The notes under the pieces are model-generated. The model saw nothing but the letters and a program-made list of their open reading frames with translations. It made no database searches and was not told where the DNA came from. A DNA stretch of 64,000 nt from the NCBI GenBank assembly GCA_026874595.1, contig CM049314.1:25681729-25745728 (forward strand), given 5' to 3'. This document shows positions 10,762 to 22,621 of the stretch, in pieces. The position numbers and the translations under genes were made by a program. Position 1 is the stretch's first letter. Each line of letters starts with the position of its first letter. Source of the stretch: Sipunculus nudus (taxonomy: Eukaryota > Annelida > Sipuncula > Golfingiida > Sipunculidae).

Positions 10762-13194
10762 AGCTCAGCTGACTTTCAGTCATGCTGGGCTATAGCGATG
10801 GGTCTTTGTCCGTCGTCCTTCCGTCTGTCCGTCCGGCCGGCCGGCCGTCCGTTAGCAGGGCACAAATCGTAACCGTAGGGGCTAGGGCAATGAACCCTAT
10901 GCAGTCTTAGAGGTTATAAAAAGATCTCCTTGCAAACCTGAAATTAGGTCACTGCGACCTATATTCTCGAAGTTATGGGGTGTGTTTGCACCCCCCAGAA
11001 ATAACTCTTTGAGACAATATTTTCATCCAAAACCTTCCATCTTTCACATACAGCTCACCTACCAACAGGGGAAGAACCATAATTTTTTTGAGGTCAAAAG
11101 GTCAAAGGTCAAGGTCACAGGAGCCTCTTCTTTGAAAAGCCTGTGGATGCATTTAAGCCAACCCTTTCATCCCAATTCTTTGATTTTTCACATATAGCTC
11201 ACCTACTAAGTTGGAGAAGAATCCTATAGATTTTGAGGTCACAAGGTCAAAGGTCAGGGTCACAGGATCCACTTCTTTGAAAAGGTTGTGGACACATTTC
11301 AATCTAGACTTTTCATTCCAAACCTTCCAGCACTGATATCGCTTCTCTGCCAACAGGGGAAAAGACCTGTTGATTTTGAGGTCAAAGGTCAAGTTCACAG
11401 CACCCACTTCTTGCGTGGAGTCATTTTCAGGCAAACTTTTCAATCTGTACCTTCCATCTGTCATATATGGCTTACCTACCAATAAGGGAAGAAGCCTATT
11501 GATGTTGAGGTCAAAAAGTCAATGGTCAAGGTCACAATATTTAATTGTTCTAAATGCTTGTGAGCATATTTCAAGTGTAACTGTTCAACCCAAACCTTCA
11601 GTCTTTCACATATGCCACATCTATGCATCACTCAGTTTGACTCAAACTTCATATTTATGGGTCTTTTTGCTTGAATAAATTACTTATTGATTTTGGGGTC
11701 AGCTGGTCAGCAGGTTAAAGGTTGCAGGTCAAAGTTATTCACCCATTGGTTGCCAAGTAATTACACCAGATTTAAGTGGTTAGTAGTTACCCATCATTTA
11801 GAAAGAATCCAGTTGATATATGGGCAAAAGGCCAAGGTCGTAGGTCAGGGATGTTCACAATTACTTATTTTATAGACCATCTCTATTTTTCTTGTATATA
11901 TAACCATCCCACTCAAGCTGGTACATCTCCCTGTTTGGCTGTAATTGTGAGTGACACTGGTGACATATGACTCCCTTTTGTATCAGCCTATTAAGTGATA
12001 AGGCTCAGTGATAAGTACCTCGTTACTTCATAACAAAAACACTGTTGTCAGAATGCTTCAGCCAGGCATTAAGACTATGAGAGTATAGTATTAAGGTTAA
12101 GCTACTGATTTATAAGATGATGGGAACATTTTGCAGTTTATTTTATGGAATCATAGCAATAAACTTAGTTTCCAAGATATCTGAATATTTTAATATATAT
12201 CACCACATATAAAGGCAAGTGTTTGTTCTCATAATATGTGGATGTGTACCTTGATTTAGGATGGCTTTTTGTTTTATTTCAAGACTCTTAGTCATGCTTT
12301 CTGCATTTCTTTTCTTTCAGGTTTGGCAGTTTACCTACCCTGCTGACCCCATTGAAAAGCAGAGTGATAATAAAAAATATTGGACTTACACTTTTTACAA
12401 TTGCATATCTATAAATCTGATATGAGGGCCTGGACATGCCTTTTGAATTATTTTGGGCATTCATTACTGGATAATTTGCCCCAAGTTTGGTCTCTTATTG
12501 GAGAATGTGGGATATCAAATGTCATACTTGTCAGAAATCCATTATGTCTGCCAGTTAGCCACCACAGAAATTCTTTCTTCAGTGCAGTTTCAGTAATTTT
12601 TCTTTAATGTTTGGTCCGATTTAGAGAATGTTTGTTGTCTGATTTCAGACTTGTCAGAAGTCCAATATGGCCACCAGGCAACCATCTTTTAATTCCTTTT
12701 GATCATATTATCTCAAGAACAGTTAAAGTGAATGCAGTTGGATGTATATTTATGTAATCTTGTAAAGGATTGGGTCAAATATTTCTGAATAAATATTACC
12801 ATCATTTATAAAAGTGCAGTACAGTTGGCTTGTATTGAATAAAAATTCATACAGAAGCACCTGTTTCTCAATAATTCTTGCATGTTTTTCCTTGATTTTT
12901 GCTATATATTTTGATCTTATATTTGCCCTTTGTGGTGTTCCTTTGAGACTGACAGGTTTCAAGCAAGCTGTTAGAATAGTTCCTGATAGCTTAACAATCA
13001 TGCATTTTCCTCAGACCATCAATTCACTGTGTTTTAACCAGACATAGGTGATATATATTTCTGTTGTCATAGAAAATTTTCAACAAATTGGCAAATTGGT
13101 TCTTCAAAATTTGACTGGAAGTTGTGAATCTCAGTCCATTATGTCACAGGTCATGCTTGGCAGCTGAGCGTCATGACCCATGGGTCACTTGTTT
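10762..13194 (+). mobile_element. Foldback-ended element (ACTTTCAGTC subtype), copy 1, about 2.43 kb
   Basis: The 5' hairpin is AGCTCAGCTGACT-TTC-AGTCATGCTGGGCT; CCGTCC runs follow. The body has about four 130-180 bp units, each with clustered AGGTCA half-sites. The 3' end has CAGCTGAGC, then a perfect 14-bp palindrome TGACCCATGGGTCA (13174-13187), then CTTGTTT. It is nearly identical to 54171-56589. No transposase or Rep/helicase is present, so it is non-autonomous. Confidence 0.85.
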
Positions 13195-13273
13195 CATATC
13201 CTCCCCTATGTACATGTCATTAGCTTCATAAAAACAAATTTTAAATTTTAAGAGCCTGAAATATATTACATAA

Positions 13274-13275
<2 letters not shown>

Positions 13276-13317
<42 letters not shown>
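13276..13317. repeat. TA microsatellite
   Basis: About 21 TA units lie just after the element ending at 13194. Confidence 0.97.
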
Positions 13318-13320
<3 letters not shown>

Positions 13321-13607
13321 TATGTGTATATTTAAATAAACACAAACAAAACAAAATAAATGCATTAAATTAAAAATTTAGTCTTCATAATACCCGTCTA
13401 ATGCGAACCCAGTATTGACGCCCTGCCGTTCTGGAATTTCTGGATGCGCCACTGGTCCTGCTGACGACTAAGTGACAAAAATGAGGAACAATCAGCTGTA
13501 AGTAGTGAAAAAGCTAACCGGATTTCGCATTATTGATGCATTGTAAACTACCCCAGATTGAGCCATAGCAGCCTAAATTTTCAATATGTTTCTACACTGT
13601 GCTAGGG

Positions 13608-13636
13608 GGATACCCCCCTCCCCCCCCCCCCCCCTT
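13608..13636. repeat. Poly-C tract
   Basis: The C-rich homopolymer is broken by one T. Similar tracts are at 33109-33125, 36737-36749 and 38987-38998, and a poly-G at 21124-21138. Length calls in such tracts are unreliable. Confidence 0.9.
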
Positions 13637-13850
13637 ACCCCCTTTGCTCCCGATTATTCCTACAAACCATTTTAAGATTGAAACAATATAATTCTGCCAT
13701 ATTGTTGATATGATTAACTTGTTCATATATACGTTTATATATACATATAAAATATATACATTTATTCTCTCCCTTTATACAATGGCCAAGTGGTAACGTA
13801 CGTGTCTATGACACTAAAAGTATTATGAACTTGAATATACATGCTTAGTA

Positions 13851-14016
13851 TGGAAGCGTATAGGAACAATATTTATGTAAACTACGTGTGTCTGCTAATG
13901 ATTTAATAGATTATTGGAAAACGCCGACATTCCTATTAACCTTGTGGATGTATGGTATAAAGTATTGATTCATTAAATACACTTTGGGTACCATTATCAT
14001 ATTTTTTCATCCATGT

Positions 14017-14018
<2 letters not shown>
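13851..14018 (+). repeat. Direct repeat, left copy
   Basis: The segment starting at GAAGCGTATAGGAAC and ending near CATGTAAA is repeated at 16345-16512 with moderate divergence (GTATTGATTCATTAAATACA is in both). The two copies flank a 2.3-kb repeat-rich insert. Confidence 0.85.

Positions 14019-14019
<1 letters not shown>

Positions 14020-14078
<59 letters not shown>
14020..14078. repeat. TA microsatellite
   Basis: About 29 TA units sit between the left direct repeat and the next element. Confidence 0.97.
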
Positions 14079-14079
<1 letters not shown>

Positions 14080-14097
14080 CTGTATTGTGATGTTTGA

Positions 14098-15175
14098 GGT
14101 TTTTTAGCGAACCTGTGAGCTTATGTATACGATGGTGTGCCCCACGTCCGTCGTCCGTGCGTTATCCCATACTATCTCGAAAACGGCATATGCTAGCATC
14201 ATCAAATTTACTGCAAATAAATCAGTAATCTAAAAAATTATCGGATTTTGCTTATTTTTTTGCTATCTCTATATACTTGGATTTTATAGGGAGATAGCTA
14301 AAAAAAACTTTAAAAATCTTCGACTCCGAAACTGTCCAGCCAAATTGTTAAATATTTCATAGAAATAATCCTAGAAACAATCTCTCAAATTTGGTCGAAT
14401 GGTCCAAATGGTCGATGAATATTGGTCTAGTTACAGGAAGCCGAACTTACTCATATGGCCAAAAAAAGAATACTAAAAATTACAATATCAGATACGGCTG
14501 GAGCTATCGTCACCAAATTTCATGCAAATGTTGGTCATATGAATCATATTTGAAATTGAGGTATTGGTGGCGCCACCTGCATCGACTTTTTTTTGTACGG
14601 GGGTCATCGGTCATCAATACATAAACCCATAATTTCTCAGGAATAGCAGGAGCTAGCATCCCCAAATTTTATGTAAAAAAACTGTCACTTATCAAATGTG
14701 GGAGTGATTTTTTTTTGTCGCGCCATCTTCATTAACTCGATTTTACAAGGAAAAAGCTTGAAAACCTTTGACAATCTTCTCCAAAGTCATTCAGCCAAAA
14801 TGTTCAATATTTCACCGCAATGATCTCAGAGACGAGCTCTCTCAAGTTTGTTCAAATAGTTAAAATCGTTAAAGTTTGGCCTTGTTTCAAGTTTGAACTT
14901 AGTCATTTGGCCAAGTAAGCATACTGACATAACAATATCAGAAATGACAGGAGCTAGCATCACCAAGTTTTTTTACAACTGTTGCTCACATGACTCATAT
15001 TTGAAACACCTAAAACGACTGTTTTATTTTTTCGGGCAGAAACCTCGACATTTTAGCCTCATTAGCTTAAAAATGTTTTATGATGAAACTGTCAAGCTGA
15101 AAGGTTTAATTTTTCACAAGAATTATCCTAAGGTAGGGTTCTTTCAATTGTATTAGAATAGATTGGGTTCGTTGA
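14098..15175 (+). mobile_element. Element of the GCGAACCTGTGAGCTTATG family, copy 1
   Basis: It begins TTTTTTAGCGAACCTGTGAG, then GTCCGTCGTCCGTG. Internal blocks such as TTGGTGGCGCCACCTGCATC, AGCTAGCATCACCAA and GAAACTGT..AGCTGA..GGTTTAA are shared with 49376-50036. This copy has an internal duplication (blocks at about 14170-14600 and 14640-15000). No protein is recognised. Confidence 0.7.
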
Positions 15176-15899
15176 CTTTTGGTAGAGTCATAGAAAGCTG
15201 AAGTCGGTCTTGTGGCCATTAGTAAGCCTATTTCAAACTAAGGGCTGCAATAGTCTTCTTTTGCAAAACTGTTTTTTTAACAGCTGTAGCATTGCACAAA
15301 AATTATTCTTAGTAGCCTTTGTTCAAGTTTACTTAAATGTTTCTTGGCAGAATTATCGGAACTTTAACAACGAAAGCACTGTGAGATACTTTGGTAAACA
15401 AAGCTAGTAGATTTACTGTATTGACAAACTGAGCACTTATTGTATATAAGCAGAGCTGTACAGGCAACATAATTGGTTCCATATCCACCTTATGTGTAAG
15501 ATAAATCCATGAATAATATACCTGTATTTTGATTTCTCTTTCAATAGGCACCTATTATTATTCTCAACATATTGATAAAAAATCTTATGAATATGTCAGC
15601 TTTAAATTAAAGCATTGGAGCCAAAGTCTTTTGATATGTGTTAACAGATTAACCAACAGGCCAAGATTGTGTTTGTACCTATAAATAGCTTTGCAGACAG
15701 ACAAAACTATTTCAGGTTGGGCAACAAGCTAAGTTTCAGTCTGTATCTATTTATAGATTTGGCAGACTTTCAACTGTATCAGATTAGGCAACAGGCCAAA
15801 AGTTCAGACAGAACACCCTAGTACAGGCCTAGAGTTCACTCATTGCAGTTGTTGCTGCTGGCAATTTGTTCTGTTTCATTCGGGGCAACTGCCTTCCAC

Positions 15900-16315
15900 A
15901 GCTGAGCTTGGTCAGCCCAGTGCACCTGACTTAAGAGAAATTTGATGCATTGGCATGAAATTTGACTTGTCCATGCATCCTTGATGGCTTTCTCAAACAC
16001 AAGACTGGTGTCGCCACTTACAATGAATTTTGCACTGTGTATGTCCCTGCTTATTTCTATGGAGAGATTTGATATATCATCCTGAAATTCTGCATATATC
16101 TACATCTCGAATAGCGTCGTCATATTCAAGACTGGTGACACCACCTACACTTATTTTGGATTTCATACATCATACATCATAGCTCAAGAGTGGTTTGAAG
16201 TATTTGCCTGAAATTTTACGTCCATACATCTTCGATGACATTCTCGTACACAAAACTGGTAGTGGCACTAATCATTTTTCTGTTGTATACATCCATGCCA
16301 GTATTTCGGGATTAA
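15900..16315 (-). repeat. Diverged fragment of the GCGCCACC-rich family
   Basis: Units of about 110-140 bp (CATCCTTGATGGC-TTCTC, ACAAGACTGGTGTCGCCAC, CCTGAAATTTTAC) match the orientation seen at 50340-51665, but with lost GCGCC symmetry. It is an old copy. Confidence 0.55.
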
Positions 16316-16344
16316 TATTTGTGTAAGTGGTGCTCGTTTAACAT

Positions 16345-16512
16345 TGAAAGCGTATAGGAACCATAGTTATGTATATTGCGTGTGTATGCTAATATTTTTT
16401 AAATTTATTGGTTAACGCCGACATCCGTATTCACCTTTTGGCTGTATGGTATTAAGTATTGATTCATTAAATACACTTCAGGTAACATTATCATGTTTAT
16501 CAACCATGTAAA
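16345..16512 (+). repeat. Direct repeat, right copy
   Basis: This is the partner of 13851-14018, in the same orientation. Confidence 0.85.
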
Positions 16513-16984
16513 ATTACTGCACTGGGTGTTTGCGGTTTCTGTTGTCCTAACATGACGCATCGGTAATATCGTAATAACTTCGCAAAACACCTGGTGGTAC
16601 GGCGAATATGACCTCGAAGCATCAGCTGTTCTTACAGATTCTCTGTGCTGTGTAACTTAATTATATTATACACATACGGCAAGAAAAGATACAGGTAACA
16701 CAGTGTACGCTGTAGTGACGGGTTCATTATGTTCACCTATGATTCAGACGCGACTGGATCGGTTCGGAAAAGGTTTAAAAAGGTAAAAAAAATAAAGCCA
16801 AGTATTTATTTATAAGTAACACGTCCATATTCAGAACTGGAAACCCTTTCATTAGCAACCCAGTTACTTTGGATAGTCTGCTGCATTTTTTGGCTCAACT
16901 TGACTGCCAAAAGTCCGGCATTTTTAAAATGGGCTGAAGGAACTCAAGCGTGAAATAAGCAGACGTTCTTAAGTATTATTTTAT

Positions 16985-17500
16985 TTAAAGCAAGATGAAA
17001 GTCATCTGAGCTATAGTGATCACTCTTTGTCCGTCATCCGTCTAGCTGCGTTCTGTCTGTCTGTCTGTCCGTTCGTAAACAAGGTACAAATCTTTACCAC
17101 TGGACCTATAATCTTCTAACTTGACATCCAGGGAGGTCCATGAAAAATCTCCCAGGAAACCTGAAAGTAGGTCTCTGTTACCGATATCCTTCGAGCTATG
17201 GGGCTCGAATAATTGAAAATTTAATACAAAAGCTTCAGTATCTGAATAACTAATGCGTTGATCACCATGATTTTTTTTGCATGCATATTCGTCATATGTA
17301 TATCTATGGGCGAGAGGACGAAGTCTGTTTAGAATCAGGTTATGACTTACTTGGAGAATTGCCTTGACCTTGATTATGTAATATTTTGGTGAAAATCACA
17401 CAAAGTCTTAAATATCTAATGGAAAAATTGCATGGAATGGTCCGAAACCAGGTTGACCAAGATCTTGGATAGCTTGGTCCTGTACGGAAGACTGGTGGTG
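16985..17500 (+). mobile_element. Degraded copy of a foldback-ended element
   Basis: It has AGTCATCTGAGCTATAGTGA, CTTTGTCCGTCATCCGTC, a GTCTGTCTGTCC run, GGTACAAATC..TACCACTGGA and a TCTCCCAGGAAACCTGAAA-like block, in the same order as the 5' part of the elements at 10762 and 54171. The 3' part is not recognised. Confidence 0.6.
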
Positions 17501-18237
17501 CCACCTTTTATCCTTTTCTTGTTTTCGTGTCTGTTAATATCCCCATTTTTGCAACTTAACAGTAGTTTGAGCTTTATAAGTAAAAAAAAAAAAACGGATG
17601 TTCAAATTTTCTTTCATATTATGCACATGTCATTAATAAGGGTAATAGGATGTACTCTCACTAAATTTGGGGTGTGACCTTTACTATGAGAGGCCTTAAC
17701 GTTAAAGATTTCCATAATTGTCAAAAACAAGCCAAGACATTTTATTTCTCAGCTGGTTGAATGTTTTTATCTGAAAATCAAAATGAAATAAGTCAGATGG
17801 TAAGTTGTCCAATGAGTTTGAAAACCAATGACATTGGCCTTGTTCAAGGTCAGATAAGCCAAAATACATGACTTTGATGTACTCCATTATTTTTATAGTA
17901 AAGCATATTTCCCTTTCAGTATTTGATACGCAAAATAGTTTCAGCCTATCTGTCTGGCAGTTTAAGAAAACTGATGACCTTGGGTATCAAGGTCACATCT
18001 GCAAAATTATAGGAGTTTTATGAATCCATATCGTATGAAGCAGTGCATATTTGTTTCTCTAATATGACACAAGATCTGGGACTTTATGCGAAACCATATC
18101 TTTTTCTTAAAAATATTACCTAAATTGTTTCCATCAAGGGCTCGGACATATTTGAAATCTGGTGACCTTGACCCTGGTTTTCAATTTCACATCTACAGAA
18201 ACAGAGAATTTTTATCAACCCTATAACTTTTTAAGTA

Positions 18238-19030
18238 CAGTTGAACTTTTGTATAACGGTCACTACTGGGACTGGATAAAAGTGGCCACAATACAGGAGT
18301 TTACTTCATACTGTTCCATAATCTCTTGAGTATGTTTTGAACTTTATTCTAACTGTCGGCTGCTTTCCCGTCGCTCTTCTGGATCAGTTCATTTTTTTAG
18401 GGTACGTTCACGTCTTTTCTCGGTCGCCATAATAGTCAAAGTGGTCGGGACAGAGTTTTCCAAACATTTTATACATGTAGTTTATTTTGCATCCTTAATT
18501 ATTCAAGTGTTGGAGAGTTCTGCAATGTCTGCCGCGCTGTTTTTTAATGATATTCATATGATCACACGTACATTAAAGAAAGAAAAAGATTACCTGTAAG
18601 TGGTTATGTAACTTAATCATTGGGACACGCTAGTTCTCATCCGTTAATTTAATGACAAACATGCTGCTTAGATCCGACTTGCACAAACACACGCGGAAGT
18701 GAACACGTGCCTTTTAGCACACAAAATAAAGAGCTTTGTACGGCGATATAATGATACGTGTCAAAACAACTCATTCACTGTTGAGCGGTTGACCGTTATC
18801 GAGCCACTTGATATCAGACAGGAGCGTGTAAGGTCAAGGATGGACGCTCGATTTGGCCACTGACCGTTATTGTGGCTCTTACGGGCCGTAATACGGAATA
18901 GAGGGGTGGCCGCAATCGACAATCAAACGATTAATGAAATATAACGGTTGTAAATTCGGGAACAGAAAATCTGACCGTTATAAAAGCTCTGACCGTTATT
19001 TAGGAGTGATCGTAAGAAGAAGTTCTACTG
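18238..19030 (+). mobile_element. Tigger/pogo-like non-autonomous DNA transposon (MITE)
   Basis: The short terminal inverted repeats are CAGTTGAACTT at the left and AAGTTCTACTG at the right, flanked by TA on both sides (18236-18237 and 19031-19032), a Tc1/mariner/pogo-type target duplication. The interior repeats GACCGTTAT and TGGCCAC/GTGGCC motifs typical of Tigger-like ends. There is no transposase frame. Length is 793 bp. Confidence 0.78.
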
Positions 19031-19032
19031 TA

Positions 19033-20737
19033 CGGCATTTTATTTCTTTAAATTTGACATACACATTCTTTCTACTAAGATCTCATACATGATAGTCACG
19101 GGTGACCTTCAACTTGGTTTTCAAGGTCAAATATACGGGATACCTTTGAAGAACTGCATATTTTTAATCATTTTTTTATACAGATATGGTTTTAATCAAG
19201 TTTCAGGATAAGTTAAAATGGTGACCTTTACTCTGGTGACCTTGAGCCTATACGCCGACAATATTATAATTATATACTTCAGTATAAGGGGCCGTTTTAA
19301 AGGGTGTCTTGGAACATTTCAGCATCTCCGATGCCAGAAATATAAATCTATAAATTGAAATGATTTATATGGATAATTTCGTCGAATGATTAAAATGACT
19401 CCCCTATAGATGCCAATTTCGGATATTATCTTTTTAAGAATCATATTTGTAACACTCATCAGACAACGCTTCGCAGAATTGAAGTTGAACTTGAACTGGT
19501 CGGGGTTGGCGTAACGACTGTTATACAGTTTCTGTGTACATACATTCTCTAATTTAACATGAACAGGCAGGCGAAGACCCGGATCGACAGGTTACAGATT
19601 GCCTGACTGCATGTTTATGATCTCGTCATCATTTAGATTCAATTACATACTCTTATTATATAATAGGTCATATTCTGCTCATCCCACCAATTTACCTCTT
19701 GATCAGCAAAAAATCACGCAATGTTCACTTCATACCTTAACAAAGTATCATCGTTGTGAACTTTATACAACTTTATAGTGTTGGTTAAGTTACACCACAA
19801 TATATCTAAAGATTTTAAAATTTGAATTTAATTAAGGACAGTTTAAATCTCTGTAGACGTACATTGAATTATTCCTGGTTTTATCCGTGCGATGTCTTTC
19901 CGTTGCCCTAAATAAAAAAGGCTCAAGGACCCGGAGCTAACCTGTGAAAACTGATTCATTTGAAACAAAAAAAAATGGAAAGGATTAATTCTGTTCCATA
20001 CAGGAATATTCGTGAAAATTTCAGATTATTCTAGAATATAAAAAGGACTGCAAACATAAAGTTCCTACGACATTGATCAATTTGCCTGCTATCAGGCATT
20101 CTGTTGTCATTTTTTCGGCGTCTGTCCACAATTTTCTAGATGTTTTATCTCGCTTGTTCTTTAGCCAATTTTGATTCAGTTTGTTTTAAAAGATGTGGCT
20201 TGGAACCTTTTCAAATTACCCTCCTATTGACAGTCCTCCTCTTTTGGATGGGACTTGGTATTACTAGAATGATGGGTATGAGTTCATCTGTTTGTCCGTC
20301 CATGTATTACTAAATACACATGTATCCCCAAAACCCCAGCAGCTATCATCACCATTTTTGCAGCCATATTGATCATTTGACTGCCATGTTGGCAGGTGTT
20401 GTTGTTAACATTTGACAAGTTGATACAACCATTTATCAAATTTTCTTCCGATAAATCAGTAAAATTTTACACCATTATTCTCAAATTATGGATAACAATT
20501 CCTCACAGCCAGGGGAATGTAAGCAGCTACATTGTCCCATTGGACATTGATCTTCGGTCTGAATGGGATTGTAACCTGTAGGTGGATGAATGCTGAATAA
20601 ATGTACTTAGTGAAAATATCCAAGTCATTGACTGCAAGAGTGCTTGTGTTGACCTTTGTGCATATTAAAGGCATGCTATGGCCTACATAATAATGCTATA
20701 TATTCTATCTTTCTATATGCTTGTTTATCCCCTTAAG
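19033..20737. other. Upstream or first-intron sequence without recognised features
   Basis: No exon, element end or RNA gene is recognised. It contains diverged GTCTGTCC-type fragments only. Confidence 0.5.
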
Positions 20738-20823
20738 AACCAAGATGGTAAAACCATGGAAACCAAAGATCTGGAAGAAAACCAGGAGGAGGAGGTGGAG
20801 CCTTTACAGCCAGTTGTTAATGG
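20738..20823 (+). CDS. ABCC5: ABCC5-like coding exon 1 (putative start)
   Basis: The acceptor is ...TTATCCCCTTAAG and the donor is GTACGT. The putative start is ATG 20756 (METKDLEENQ...), giving a very acidic cytosolic N-terminus and ending in phase 2. The six codons before this ATG, back to the acceptor (NQDGKT), are open in frame, so translation could begin in an upstream exon; vertebrate ABCC5 has a longer N-terminus. A second ATG at 20745 is out of frame. It starts a reading frame of 27 codons that would stop at TAA just inside exon 2. Both ATGs have A at -3 and G at +4. The 5' UTR exon was not identified. Confidence 0.7.
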
Positions 20824-21602
20824 GTACGTCAAAAGTACAAGTTCATTAATTTTATTTATGGTATCCTCAGACTGGAGGTTGGGAATGCTCGATGGTTTCA
20901 GCACCTTTGTGCCACTGCCATTGCTGCTTCTGCAAAAGTAATTATGACTTGGATAAATTAAAAGTAAAAATGAGTTTTTTTCTTAATCATACATGTTTAT
21001 GAGCTTTATAATTGTGCATAAGGGTCAAATGGGATCTCGCACATTTGCTGTGAGGTCTACTTTGGCCTCAAACATTTTCATGTTTGTTGAAAATCATACA
21101 AAATAGGACTTTCAATAATGGGGAAGGGGGGGGGGGGGTGTTGTAGTAGAACTTCAAAAATATCTGACAACTTTACCTTGTACAAATGACTGGATGTACA
21201 TTCAAAAACTACTTTCCATTGTTGTGCAGTTTATTGCTGCTTTATACGTGCTGTATATCTCTGGACCCAATGGACACGTTAGATTTGTTGAAACTTGCTT
21301 GCCTTTATGCGGGCTATTGCTCTAAGTACCAATGCAACCACCTGAACTGGAAATGATCCATATCTGTGATAATCACAGCTAAAGATTTATAAAGAATGGA
21401 TTGGTTTTCCTGAAATTTGATGTGACTGAAGATTTCATGTACATAAGACTAGTAGAATCACTATGAAATTACAGTCCCTTTTGTCCATTTTTATGCAGGT
21501 TACCTTTCTGTCGTTCTTTTTTAAACAGTGTGATTTTTATTTAAATCCTAAAAGACGGCATTGGAAGTCCAATACCACAATTAAAAAAAATATTTTCTAC
21601 AG

Positions 21603-21731
21603 TTTAAAGAAGAAAGGACTACCAAAAGCATCCTCTGATCGAGGCCCGACCAAAAGGAGCTCTTCAAGGTTACACAAGTACAAAAGCAGCCTGGGTTTAC
21701 TCCGACCCCTCGGTCGCCGTGTGCCAGACGG
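21603..21731 (+). CDS. ABCC5: ABCC5-like coding exon 2 (basic N-terminal segment)
   Basis: The acceptor is TATTTTCTACAG and the donor GTAATT, entering and leaving in phase 2. The exon encodes a Lys/Arg/Ser-rich cytosolic stretch (about residues 23-66) ending in GLLRPLGRRVPDG. It precedes the conserved PxDNxGL segment of the next exon, as the equivalent part of ABCC5 does. The open frame continues upstream into the intron, but only the acceptor at 21601-21602 matches the phase. Confidence 0.8.
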
Positions 21732-22465
21732 GTAATTTAATATTCATCTCCTTCATCAACCTTCATATAAGGTTAATATTAAAATCTACCCAGTGCTGAG
21801 ATCAAAATTTTGATCTAGACAAGTCCAGATTACAAATATATTCTGGACCAGCCTTGTTTTAAAATGGACCAGCTAAAGGCCAGTCCAGAATACAATATGC
21901 CCTGATATTAACTGGTGGAAATAAAATAAAAAAATGATGTTATAAGATTGACCAAACTGGAAAGCTACATAAGCTTTTAGTGTAGCTATATGTGGCAAAA
22001 CCTGGTACAAGTTCTGCCATGTTACAGCAAATTATATAACTTATTCTTGGACTGTCATTCCTGTGCAGTTTTACGGACTGGAAACTTTTAATCTCAGCAT
22101 GCAGGTATCAAAAGTCATCAGTCACTGCCATACTTAACTTAAAATATTTTCAAGTGACCATAGTAAATCTGTATTTTGGCCTCTATTTGAATTCCACCTC
22201 CATATTGGAATGGGTTGATATTACCTGTCAGTCTGTATTCTATAGATTCCCTTTGGCTATAGTTTTCACTTTTGTATATCATCAAGGCTTGCATAGAAAT
22301 TCTGGACTGAAATATGTTAAGACTTGGAATAAATATTGTTTCAATGTTTCAACCATGAACAATGTAACCATGAGTAATGGCCATTCAGGTCTTGATGTTA
22401 CATAATAAGTGTCATTGATCTTCTCAGCACTGAACTCTTTGTGAAGGTGATTTTTATCTTTCCAG

Positions 22466-22621
22466 GAAAATTCTTCCACTGGATAATGTTGGGCTTTTGT
22501 CATACATAACCTCACACTGGCTCAACACGTTTATGTGGAAAACTTTCCGAAGAGGGAAGATCGACATTGATAGCCTGTGGGACATCCCTGAAGTGGACAA
22601 TGCTCACAATAACGGAACAAG
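22466..22621 (+). CDS. ABCC5: ABCC5-like coding exon 3 (L0/elbow region)
   Basis: The acceptor is TTTTTATCTTTCCAG and the donor GTCAGG, phase 2 to phase 2. It encodes about residues 66-118, including PLDNVGLLSYITSHWL and RRGKIDIDSLWDIPEVDNA. This is the typical ABCC motif order before TM1 (small residues, then a W-containing elbow helix, then a D/E-LW segment). The domain faces the cytosol and packs against TMD1. Confidence 0.92.

Noticed and set aside
11153-11970. Frames of 60-110 codons in the 10.8-13.2 kb region, repeated at 31 and 54.5 kb
   Set aside because: They are identical or similar because the mobile element is repeated. Frames are interrupted in the diverged copy and resemble no family.
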